From: Chloroflexota bacterium
GTDB taxonomy: Bacteria; Chloroflexota; Anaerolineae; Anaerolineales; VGOW01
NCBI GenBank assembly: GCA_016875735.1
Contig: VGOW01000010.1
Coordinates: 1-64,000, forward strand
Length of the DNA: 64,000 nucleotides
Direction: 5' to 3'
Shown: one piece after another, positions 18,150 to 24,885 of the stretch
Layout of the letters: each line of letters opens with the position of its first letter
Numbering within the stretch: the first letter of the stretch is position 1
Program-made: the position numbers and the translations under genes
Notes under the pieces: model-generated
The model's database searches: none
The model's input: the letters and a program-made list of their open reading frames with translations, nothing else
Told to the model about the DNA's origin: nothing

Positions 18150-18911
18150 ATGTCGCGCACTGTTGCGATTCACTCCTTCCGCCGAGGCGCCGGCAAATCG
18201 AGCCTCACGGCCAACTTCGCCACGCTGTTGGCGAGAGGCGGGCGTTGCGTTGGAATCGTGGATATGGATCTCGCCGGGCCGAGCCAACAGAGTCTCTTCG
18301 GCATTGCCGACTCCGAAACGCCGCGCACGTTGAATGATTTTTTGTGGGGGAACTGCGCCATCGAGCAAACGGCGGTTGATCTCACGCCGCGCTTGCGCGC
18401 CGACATTGGCTCAGCGGGGAAACTCTTTCTCGTTCCGGCCAGCGCAGAAACCGCCGACATCGAACGCGTGCTTCGCGGCGGCTACTTCATTCATTTGCTC
18501 CACAACGGATTCGATCAGCTAGCCAACTCGCTCGGCCTCGATCTTCTCCTCGTCGATACGCACGCCGGACTCAACCCCGAATCATTGTTGGCCTTGGGCA
18601 TTTGCGATTCGACGGCGATTCTTCTGCGGCATGATCAGAGCGATTATCAGGGCACGGCGGTCACAGTGGATGTGGCGCGGCATCTCGAAGTGGAACGCAT
18701 CACCCTTATCGTCAACGAGGCCCCCGAGTCGTTTCCTCACTCTCACATTCAACAGCAAGTGTCGGCGGCCTACGGCTGTGAAGTGATCGGCGTGCTTCCA
18801 TACTCGCGCGAAGTCGCCGCGCTCTCCAACGGAGGCATCTTCGCCCTGCGCCGCCCACAACACCCCATGACGCTCGCGCTGAAAGACATCGCCGCTAAAC
18901 TTGCGGCATGA
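18150..18911 (+). CDS. MinD/ParA-like P-loop ATPase
   Basis: Cytoplasmic ATPase of 253 residues. The P-loop reads SFRRGAGKSSLTANFATLLA, close to the deviant Walker A of MinD/ParA proteins, but Arg replaces the usual signature Lys of KGGxGK. Walker-like VGIVDMDLAGPSQQSLFG and LDLLLVDTHAGLNPESLLAL follow. The family often stands alone as a regulator or partner of ATP-grasp proteins rather than a plasmid partitioner. Start ATG 18150 is chosen because earlier in-frame residues lack homology and overlap the ATP-grasp 3' end. Its 3' end overlaps hisA by 17 nt in convergent orientation. Confidence 0.8.
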   Translation: MSRTVAIHSFRRGAGKSSLTANFATLLARGGRCVGIVDMDLAGPSQQSLFGIADSETPRTLNDFLWGNCAIEQTAVDLTPRLRADIGSAGKLFLVPASAETADIERVLRGGYFIHLLHNGFDQLANSLGLDLLLVDTHAGLNPESLLALGICDSTAILLRHDQSDYQGTAVTVDVARHLEVERITLIVNEAPESFPHSHIQQQVSAAYGCEVIGVLPYSREVAALSNGGIFALRRPQHPMTLALKDIAAKLAA

Positions 18912-19713
18912 TCTGTTCGCGCAGGGCTTCGGCCAGATCGATCTTTCCCTCGTACAGCGCGCGGCCAATGATCACTCCGGCCAGCTCGGCCTCCCGCGCG
19001 CGCCTCACATCGTCAATACCTGCCACCCCGCCGCTGGCGATCACACTCAGCCCCGACCGCTGAGCCAACTCGGCCGTCGCGCTCACGTTGACTCCGACAC
19101 CGATCCCGTCCCGCGCCACATCGGTGAATACGATCGTTTTCACACCCTGCCCTTTCAATCTCTGCGCCAACTCCATCGCCGTCACCGACGATTCTTCGGC
19201 CCACCCTTTCACCCGCACCCTGCCTTCTCTCGCATCCACGCCCACCGCGATTCGCTCCGGCCCGAACTCGGCCAGCGCATCGTCCACCAATTTCGGAGTC
19301 TCCACTGCCGCCGTTCCGATCACCACCCGAGTGATGCCGATTTCAATCGCGTGTCGGATCGTTTCCAGAGTCCGCAACCCCCCGCCGAATTGAATTCGAG
19401 TCCTCTTGCCTACGCGCACGACGGACTCCAACGCTTTCCAGTTCGCCTCTGCTGATTCGCCAAACGCGCCGTCGAGATTCACAACGTGAATCCAACCCGC
19501 GCCCGCATCGTTCCAGCGTTGCGCTGTCGCCGCAGGATCATTGCCGTACACGGTCGCCCGCGCCAAATCGCCCTGCGCCAATCGCACCACTTTGCCGCCG
19601 CGCAAATCAATCGCCGGGAAAACGATGAATCCCTCTCCTCCCCTGCTCGGCGCTTTCTCGAATGGGGGAGGGCCAGGGTGGGGGTTGCCCGCAATACTAT
19701 CCATGCTCCACAA
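18895..19713 (-). CDS. hisA: Phosphoribosylformimino-AICAR-phosphate isomerase
   Basis: TIM-barrel isomerase converting ProFAR to PRFAR (fourth histidine step). Motifs are VFPAIDLRGGKVVRL (catalytic Asp), IQFGGGLRTLETI, VFTDVARDGIGVG (second Asp) and VIASGGVAGIDD. The first about 28 residues (NPHPGPPPFEKAPSRGGEG) come from a GC-rich palindromic repeat. No ATG or GTG exists between the repeat and IVFPAID, so the repeat seems to supply the start region. It overlaps hisH by 17 nt upstream and the MinD-like gene by 17 nt at its 3' end. Confidence 0.94.
   Translation of the reverse strand: MWSMDSIAGNPHPGPPPFEKAPSRGGEGFIVFPAIDLRGGKVVRLAQGDLARATVYGNDPAATAQRWNDAGAGWIHVVNLDGAFGESAEANWKALESVVRVGKRTRIQFGGGLRTLETIRHAIEIGITRVVIGTAAVETPKLVDDALAEFGPERIAVGVDAREGRVRVKGWAEESSVTAMELAQRLKGQGVKTIVFTDVARDGIGVGVNVSATAELAQRSGLSVIASGGVAGIDDVRRAREAELAGVIIGRALYEGKIDLAEALREQIMPQV
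19628..19685. repeat. GC-rich palindromic repeat forming the hisA 5' end
   Basis: CTCCTCCCCTGCTCGGCGC on the left mirrors GAATGGGGGAGGGCCAGGGTGGGGG on the right. Related copies occur at 63212-63266 and 63943-63995. It is translated as the Pro/Gly-rich N-terminus of HisA. Confidence 0.75.
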
Positions 19714-20320
19714 AATTCCTCAACAGCCTCAGCCCCACACTCTGACTCTTCTCCGGGTGAAACTGAACGCCGTACACCCGCCCGCGCCCGACAATGGACG
19801 GATACTCGATGCCGTATTCGGTCGTTGCCAGCGTGTCTTCGGGCAATGCGGCGCAGTAGTATGAATGATTGAAATACGCAAACGATCCGGCGGGCAAATC
19901 GTGAAAGAGCGGACTCGGCTTCTGCGGCGCGATCTGATTCCATCCCGTGTGCGGGATTTTCAGTAGAGGCGAAAGGCCAGCCGCCCCTGCATTGCTGAAA
20001 CGCATCACCTTCCCCTTCAACACACCCAGCCCCTCATGCCTCCCCATCTCCTCCGACTCCTCGAACAGCAATTGCATCCCCACACAGATTCCCAACAGCG
20101 GGCGCTCGGCGCGAATCACCTCTCTCACGACTTCAGCCAATCCTCTCGCCCGCAGGCCTTTCATCCCATCGCCGAACGCGCCCACACCCGGCAGCACCAC
20201 CTTCTCCGCGCCAAAAATCGTTTGCGGATCATCGGTAAGGCTCACTTGCGCGCCGACGTGTTCGAGCGCCTTTTGCACCGAGCGCAAGTTGCCGATGCCG
20301 TAATCGACCAGCGCGATCAC
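19697..20320 (-). CDS. hisH: Imidazole glycerol phosphate synthase, glutamine amidotransferase subunit
   Basis: Class I glutamine amidotransferase of about 207 residues that feeds ammonia to HisF. It shows [18 protein letters not shown], the oxyanion-loop [14 protein letters not shown], the nucleophile Cys in [17 protein letters not shown], and the His/Glu pair in [15 protein letters not shown]. The GTG start at 20320 overlaps the hisB stop (GTGA), and the upstream frame extension has no homology. The 3' end overlaps hisA. Confidence 0.95.
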   Translation of the reverse strand: MIALVDYGIGNLRSVQKALEHVGAQVSLTDDPQTIFGAEKVVLPGVGAFGDGMKGLRARGLAEVVREVIRAERPLLGICVGMQLLFEESEEMGRHEGLGVLKGKVMRFSNAGAAGLSPLLKIPHTGWNQIAPQKPSPLFHDLPAGSFAYFNHSYYCAALPEDTLATTEYGIEYPSIVGRGRVYGVQFHPEKSQSVGLRLLRNFVEHG

Positions 20321-20904
20321 AGACTGCCTTTCGTCGAAGGCACGCTTCCGGCGCGGCGCGGATCGAACATCGCCGCCGCATCGAGCGCGCGGCCCAGCGC
20401 TTTGAACAGCGCTTCGCACTGATGGTGATCGTCGCGGCCATACAGCACGCGGGCGTGAACATTGGCGCGGGCAGTGACGGCAAACGACTCGATGAAGTGC
20501 GGGATGAGGCTAGTGGGGAACTGGCCGATGGCCGGGCTGTGCCATTCGGCTTGAACAACGGCATACGGCCTCCCCGATAAATCCACCGCCACAAAGGCCA
20601 GCGATTCGTCCATCGGCACATAAGCCGAACCCATTCTCACGATCCCTTTTCGGTCGCCCAATGCTTCGTCGAAGGCTTGCCCCAACACCAACGCCGTGTC
20701 TTCAATCATGTGGTGCGGATCGATGTGCAAATCGCCCTCTGCTTTCACGGAGAGATCGAACAGCCCATGCACGGCCACATGCGCGAGCATGTGATCGAGG
20801 AAGCCGACTCCGGTTTGGATGTCGTGCTTCCCCGCGCCATCGAGAGAGAGGGAGAGAGTGATGTCGGTTTCGTGCGTCTTGCGTTGGATAGTTGAAGTTC
20901 GCAT
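20317..20904 (-). CDS. hisB: Imidazoleglycerol-phosphate dehydratase
   Basis: Manganese-dependent dehydratase of 195 residues (seventh histidine step). It carries the repeated metal-binding His/Glu motifs [46 protein letters not shown] and [19 protein letters not shown]. It is mono-functional, with no phosphatase domain, so histidinol-phosphatase must be elsewhere. The HAD protein at 10834 is a conceivable but unsupported candidate. The GTGA overlap couples it to hisH. Confidence 0.96.
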   Translation of the reverse strand: MRTSTIQRKTHETDITLSLSLDGAGKHDIQTGVGFLDHMLAHVAVHGLFDLSVKAEGDLHIDPHHMIEDTALVLGQAFDEALGDRKGIVRMGSAYVPMDESLAFVAVDLSGRPYAVVQAEWHSPAIGQFPTSLIPHFIESFAVTARANVHARVLYGRDDHHQCEALFKALGRALDAAAMFDPRRAGSVPSTKGSL

Positions 20905-20989
20905 ATCGAGAAAGACTCACCGCAAAGACGCCAAGGGCGCGAAGTTCCATAGGTCATTCTTTGCGTTCTTCGCGCCTTCGCGGTGTTCT
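20905..20989. repeat. Intergenic inverted repeat between hisC and hisB
   Basis: CACCGCAAAGACGCCAAGG on the left mirrors TTTGCGTTCTTCGCGCCTTC on the right, the same family as at 15886 and 50876. Confidence 0.65.
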
Positions 20990-22093
20990 CTATTCTGACC
21001 GCAAGCGATGTAAGGCGGAGACCAGTGCATCGGTGTGTTCCGGCTTCCCGGCAGAGATGCGGATGCAATCAGTGAGGCCGGGTTTGTTGAAATAGCGGAC
21101 GAGGATGCCGCGCCCTTCGAGATCGAGTTTGAGTTGTTTCGCGTCGCGCCCGACAACGCGGCAAAGAATGAAGTTCGAGCGCGAGGGGTAGACTCGCAAA
21201 AATGGAAACTCGCTTAACAAGTCGGTCATTCGATTCCGCTCGGCCACAAGTTTGCGAACGACATCGGCCATATAATCGGCGTCCTCCAGCGAAGCGATGG
21301 CTGCCGTCGAGGCCGCTACCGACACATTGTACGGTTGTTTGATTTTCCACAGGTGCGGCATGAGCGCCGAAGGAAAGACTCCGTAGCCCACGCGCAAACC
21401 GGCCAGCCCGCCGCGTTTGCTGAACGTGCGAAGGACGATCAGGTTATCATGTTCGAGTACCCATGAAGCGCGGCCCGGCGCGCCGGAGAATTCGATGTAG
21501 GCTTCGTCGAGCACGACGACGAGCGGCAGGGCAAGCAACCGGCGCAAAGCGGAGTCGGGGAGGAGTGAGCCATCGGGATTGTTGGGCGAGGCGAGGAAGA
21601 GAATCTTTGGGATTGGTAATTGGTGATTGGTAATTGAGGATTCGATGGCGGGAACATCTACGGAGAAATCGTCGCGGCGAGGGATGGAGAGGAGAGTCCC
21701 GGCATGGATGGCCGTGTCGAACGAGTACATGCCGAAGGTCGGCGGGCAGTCGATCACCCCATCGCCGGGGCGCAGGAAGAGGCGCAGGGTGAGATCGATC
21801 AATTCGTCGGCGCCCGCACTGCAAAGGATGTTTTGCGCGGGGAGGTCGAGATCGCGCGCGAGCGCGGCGCGGAGGGCGGTGGATTCGGGATCGGGGTAGA
21901 TGTGCGCGTACTGAAGAGCGGCGAGGGCGGCGAGGGCGCGCGGCGAGGGGCCGTAGGGATTCTCGTTGGCGTCAAGTTTGATGATCGCGGCAGGATCGCG
22001 CCCCAGCCGTGATGAGAGAACATCGAACGGCGCGATGGGCGCGTACGAATCCATCGTGATAATTTCGGGGCGGATGAGGGTGGTAATGTCCAT
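20990..22093 (-). CDS. hisC: Histidinol-phosphate aminotransferase
   Basis: PLP-dependent fold-type I aminotransferase of 367 residues. It shows KLDANENPYGPS, the cofactor segment GADELIDLTLRLFL, the Asp/Tyr segment VVVLDEAYIEF and the Schiff-base Lys in RTFSKRGGLAGLRVGYG, with substrate Arg near FLRVYPSRSNFILC. A short AT-rich insertion (SSITNHQLPIPK, encoded near 21606-21645) lies just before the LASPNNPDG loop. It is the third gene of the his operon. Confidence 0.96.
   Translation of the reverse strand: MDITTLIRPEIITMDSYAPIAPFDVLSSRLGRDPAAIIKLDANENPYGPSPRALAALAALQYAHIYPDPESTALRAALARDLDLPAQNILCSAGADELIDLTLRLFLRPGDGVIDCPPTFGMYSFDTAIHAGTLLSIPRRDDFSVDVPAIESSITNHQLPIPKILFLASPNNPDGSLLPDSALRRLLALPLVVVLDEAYIEFSGAPGRASWVLEHDNLIVLRTFSKRGGLAGLRVGYGVFPSALMPHLWKIKQPYNVSVAASTAAIASLEDADYMADVVRKLVAERNRMTDLLSEFPFLRVYPSRSNFILCRVVGRDAKQLKLDLEGRGILVRYFNKPGLTDCIRISAGKPEHTDALVSALHRLRSE
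21604..21646. repeat. AT-rich repeat in frame in hisC
   Basis: GATTGGTAATTGGTGATTGG followed by TAATTGAGGATTC. The same words occur at 23461-23525 upstream of hisD. Confidence 0.7.
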
Positions 22094-22096
22094 TTG

Positions 22097-22172
22097 TTTT
22101 CACCACAAAGACACGGAGCACACAGAGATCTATTCTTGAGTTTCCGTGTTCTCTGTGTCCCTGTGGTGAGTT
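22097..22172. repeat. CACCACAAAGACAC inverted repeat overlapping the hisD 3' end
   Basis: CACCACAAAGACACGGAGCA mirrors CTCTGTGTCCCTGTGGTG. The right arm encodes the last residues of HisD (HHRDTENTETQE). Another copy is at 29398-29482. Confidence 0.75.
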
Positions 22173-23452
22173 CGCAGGGTCGCGGCATGCGCGTGCGCGT
22201 CGAGCGATTCGGCGCGGGCGAGGACGGCGGCCACCGGGCTCAACTGCGCGGCGGTGGCGGCGTCCAGCGAGATCATGCTCGTGATGCGAACGAAGTCCCA
22301 CACGTTGAGCGGCGAGGCAAATCGCGCCGTGCCGCCGGTCGGCATCACGTGGCTCGGCCCGGCCACGTAATCGCCCAACACCTCGAACGAACGCTCGCCG
22401 ATGAAGAGGCCGCCCGCGTTCGTGATTCGATCCATCCATTGCTCTGGATGTTCGACCGAGAGGCAGAGGTGTTCGGGCGCGTATTCGTCGGCGAGGCGCA
22501 CGGCGATGGCGAGATCGGGCGTGAGGACAATGCCACTGCGGTTGGCAAACGATTGGGCGATGATCTCGGCGCGGGAGAGCGACTCCATTTGGCGGCCGAG
22601 TTCGACTTGCACCGCTGTGGCGAGCGCGCGCGATGGTGTGAGCAGAATCGCGGTCGCCAACGGATCGTGTTCGGCTTGCGCGAGGAGATCGGCGGCGACC
22701 CACGCGGGGTTGGCCGAGTCGTCGGCGATCACCACCGTTTCGGTCGGCCCGGCGAGTCCGTCGAGGCCGACGACTCCGAACACTTGCCGCTTCGCCAGAG
22801 TCACGAACAGGTTGCCGGGGCCGACAATCTTATCCACACGAGGAATGGACTCTGTGCCGAAGGCCATGGCCGCAATGGCCTGCGCGCCGCCAATGCGGTG
22901 CACGCGCTCGATGCCGCAGAGATGCGCGGCGGCGAGGATGACGGGCGGCGCGTCGCCATTGGGTTTGCCCGGTGGTGTGCAGACGATGATCTCTTTCACT
23001 CCGGCAACTTGCGCGGGGATGACGGACATAAGCAGTGACGAAGGTAGTGGGGCCGAGCCGCCCGGAACGTACACGCCGACTCGGCTGAGCGGGGTGACGC
23101 GCTGGCCGAGTGTTCCATCGGCGGTCATCCACGATTGAACGGGTTGTTGGGCGTGGAAGGCGCGGATGCGATCCGCGGCGAACGTGAGCGCATGGGTCAG
23201 TTTTTCGTCAACGGATTGAACGGATTCAACGGAAAAGGATTCAAGGCTTATGTCATCAATGCGTTTTGTCCAATCGCGGAGGGCGGCGTCGCCGCGAACG
23301 CGAACGTCGGCGAGGATGCGAGCCACAGCGGCGTCGGGCGAGATCGATTCGCCGAACAGCGATTGAAGTCGCGCCAGCAGTGACGGCGGGTAATCGTCGG
23401 AGAGAAGAGGCTGACGGGAGAGGAGGGAGGTGTCGGTGGTGATACGGAGCAT
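22130..23452 (-). CDS. hisD: Histidinol dehydrogenase
   Basis: Zinc- and NAD-dependent enzyme of 440 residues for the last two histidine steps. It shows PLSRVGVYVPGGSAPLPS, GGAQAIAAMAFGTESI, VDKIVGPGN, LAQAEHDP (zinc ligands) and the GGLFIG...YVAGPSHVMPTGG catalytic block. Two segments come from repeats: residues around SFSVESVQSVDEK (plus-strand words AACGGATTGAACGGATTC at 23210) and the C-terminal HHRDTENTETQE tail. Both keep the frame. Confidence 0.96.
   Translation of the reverse strand: MLRITTDTSLLSRQPLLSDDYPPSLLARLQSLFGESISPDAAVARILADVRVRGDAALRDWTKRIDDISLESFSVESVQSVDEKLTHALTFAADRIRAFHAQQPVQSWMTADGTLGQRVTPLSRVGVYVPGGSAPLPSSLLMSVIPAQVAGVKEIIVCTPPGKPNGDAPPVILAAAHLCGIERVHRIGGAQAIAAMAFGTESIPRVDKIVGPGNLFVTLAKRQVFGVVGLDGLAGPTETVVIADDSANPAWVAADLLAQAEHDPLATAILLTPSRALATAVQVELGRQMESLSRAEIIAQSFANRSGIVLTPDLAIAVRLADEYAPEHLCLSVEHPEQWMDRITNAGGLFIGERSFEVLGDYVAGPSHVMPTGGTARFASPLNVWDFVRITSMISLDAATAAQLSPVAAVLARAESLDAHAHAATLRTHHRDTENTETQE
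23205..23247. repeat. AACGGATTGAACGGATTC repeat in frame in hisD
   Basis: Tandem GGATT-containing units. The same family is found at 49988-50068 upstream of lysJ (GGATTGAGCGGATTC). Confidence 0.7.
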
Positions 23453-23457
23453 GGAAA

Positions 23458-23514
23458 GTGACCAATTACCATTTACCAGTTGCCAGTTACCGATCGGTGA
23501 TCAGTAATTGGTGA
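23458..23514. repeat. AT-rich repeat between hisG and hisD
   Basis: ACCAATTACCATTTACCAGT on the left mirrors TGATCAGTAATTGGTGATTA on the right, so the 60-bp gap is nearly all repeat. Confidence 0.65.
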
Positions 23515-24525
23515 TTAGTAATTGCGGTTGAGAGCATCGAGGAGGGCTTTGTACCGTTCGGGTTCTTCCTCAAAAATATAGGTGACGGGCGAGACGATGA
23601 CTCCACTGCCGCCGATGGCGCGAATCTGCTGAACGGCGGGAGCGATTCGATCTTTGGGGACGATGATGTTGACCGCGTGCCACGCGATAGGGCTTTCGAT
23701 GTGCGGGATGACGGGCGCGATGGTGGGGCCTTGCAGTCCGCGCAGATCGGGCTGGGTGAGCATGGCGCGCGAGATGGCTTGCGGCGACTCGCCGCGCATG
23801 TTGGCCGTGACCATGAAGTATCGTTCGGCGCGAAGGTGGGCTTCGATAAATTCGAGCAGTTCGCGGGCGACGGCGAGAACGTCGGGGCGAGTTTTGAGCG
23901 CGGCGCGGTTAGCGATGAGGCAGGCTTGCGATTTGAGGATCACGCCGTCGGCCAGCGGAACGAGTCGGTTGTCGCGCAGGGTTTGGCCGGAGGAAACGAG
24001 ATCGGCGATGAGGTCGGCGTAACCGATGGTGGGCGCTACTTCGAGTGTGCCCTCCGAATCGATGAGTTGAAACGGCGGAAAGTTGTTGGCCGTGAGAAAG
24101 CGTTCGGTGAGAATGTGATATTTCGTTGCCACACGGACGGGACGATTAGAGATTAGAGACTGGAGATTGGAGATTGCTTCGGCAACGGTGTCGGCGCCCC
24201 AGTCTTCGGGGACGGCGAGGGTGAGGGCGCATTCGCCGAATCCGAGTTCGTCGTGCAGGATCAACACGTCACCGTCGGCGCCGCGCCGCTCTTCGATCAC
24301 GTCGAGTCCGGCGATGCCGAAGTCGATACTGCCCGCGCGCACGCCGACGACAATGTCGCCGGGCCGTTGGAAGAGGACGTTGAGGCCGGGGATGGCCGGG
24401 ATGACGGCTTGGTATTGGCGCGGGTTGGGTTTGTAAACGCGCAGGCCGCACGTGGCGAGGAAGTCGAGCGACTCGGGTTCGAGGCGGCCTTTGGAGGGAA
24501 GGGCGAGGCGGATGTCGGTTCTCAT
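23515..24525 (-). CDS. hisG: ATP phosphoribosyltransferase, long form
   Basis: First and committed histidine step, ATP plus PRPP. The 336 residues include the catalytic double lobe (LALPSKGRL, GSIDFGIAGLDVI, ADLIADLVSSGQTLRDN) and the C-terminal ACT-like regulatory domain (AWHAVNIIVPKDRIAPAVQQIRAIGGSGVIVSPVTYIFEEE), i.e. the HisG long form. This form is self-contained and feedback-inhibited by histidine. An AT-rich repeat supplies AISNLQSLISN at about residues 113-125. It is the first gene after the his attenuator. Confidence 0.95.
   Translation of the reverse strand: MRTDIRLALPSKGRLEPESLDFLATCGLRVYKPNPRQYQAVIPAIPGLNVLFQRPGDIVVGVRAGSIDFGIAGLDVIEERRGADGDVLILHDELGFGECALTLAVPEDWGADTVAEAISNLQSLISNRPVRVATKYHILTERFLTANNFPPFQLIDSEGTLEVAPTIGYADLIADLVSSGQTLRDNRLVPLADGVILKSQACLIANRAALKTRPDVLAVARELLEFIEAHLRAERYFMVTANMRGESPQAISRAMLTQPDLRGLQGPTIAPVIPHIESPIAWHAVNIIVPKDRIAPAVQQIRAIGGSGVIVSPVTYIFEEEPERYKALLDALNRNY
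24145..24180. repeat. AT-rich repeat in frame in hisG
   Basis: GATTAGAGATTAGAGACTGG then AGATTGGAGATTGC. Read as AISNLQSLISN. Confidence 0.75.
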
Positions 24526-24555
24526 GGCGAATAGCGATCAGCGATTAGCGCGCAA

Positions 24556-24585
24556 ACAAAAAACCCTCTCGATATTCCGAGAGGG
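24556..24585 (-). terminator. his attenuator terminator
   Basis: On the minus strand CCCTCTCG (24585-24578), a 6-nt loop and CGAGAGGG (24571-24564) form a perfect 8-bp stem followed by TTTTTTGTTT. It lies between the leader peptide and hisG. The 5' arm (TCTCGG) is complementary to CCGAGA within the leader-peptide codons, giving a possible antiterminator. Confidence 0.85.
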
Positions 24586-24605
24586 CGTAGTGTGCTGAAA
24601 CAAAA

Positions 24606-24662
24606 CTAACCCAGTCTCGGGTGTCGGCGGGTTGAGTGATGATGATGGGTGAGGGTCAGCAT
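24606..24662 (-). CDS. hisL: his operon leader peptide
   Basis: An 18-residue peptide, MLTLTHHHHSTRRHPRLG, with four consecutive His codons (CAT CAT CAT CAC) plus a fifth. This is the diagnostic design of his attenuation: ribosome stalling on uncharged tRNA-His would favour the antiterminator and allow hisG transcription. The ATG starts 9 nt after a TATTCT -10 box, so the mRNA is nearly leaderless. It is followed by 21 nt and then the intrinsic terminator. Confidence 0.88.
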   Translation of the reverse strand: MLTLTHHHHSTRRHPRLG

Positions 24663-24671
24663 GATGGGCAA

Positions 24672-24700
24672 AGAATAACACGGCGACGAAGATCGGTCAA
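24672..24700 (-). promoter_or_regulatory. his operon promoter
   Basis: TTGACC (24700-24695), 17-nt spacer, TATTCT (24677-24672) on the minus strand. It is placed precisely to start transcription a few bases before the leader-peptide ATG. Confidence 0.75.
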
Positions 24701-24885
24701 CGAAATTTTGCCGATGGCCTCCATACAACCTGCCCAACCGCGCCGCCCCTCGCTTGTCCTCTCTGCATGAGACAACATCGCCAACCGAAGGCGGCGCAAA
24801 TCCAGCGGTTTGCATCTTTCGTTATGCTTGTCACAACCCTAAGATACTCAAATCCCTGTGGGCAGACTCAATCCGCGAGGAGCCT
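24701..24885 (+). other. Gap upstream of gltB
   Basis: About 185 bp between the his promoter and gltB. Apart from an AGGAG Shine-Dalgarno 6 nt before the gltB ATG I see no gene and no convincing -35/-10 pair. The gltB promoter must lie here, back to back with that of the his operon. Confidence 0.5.
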
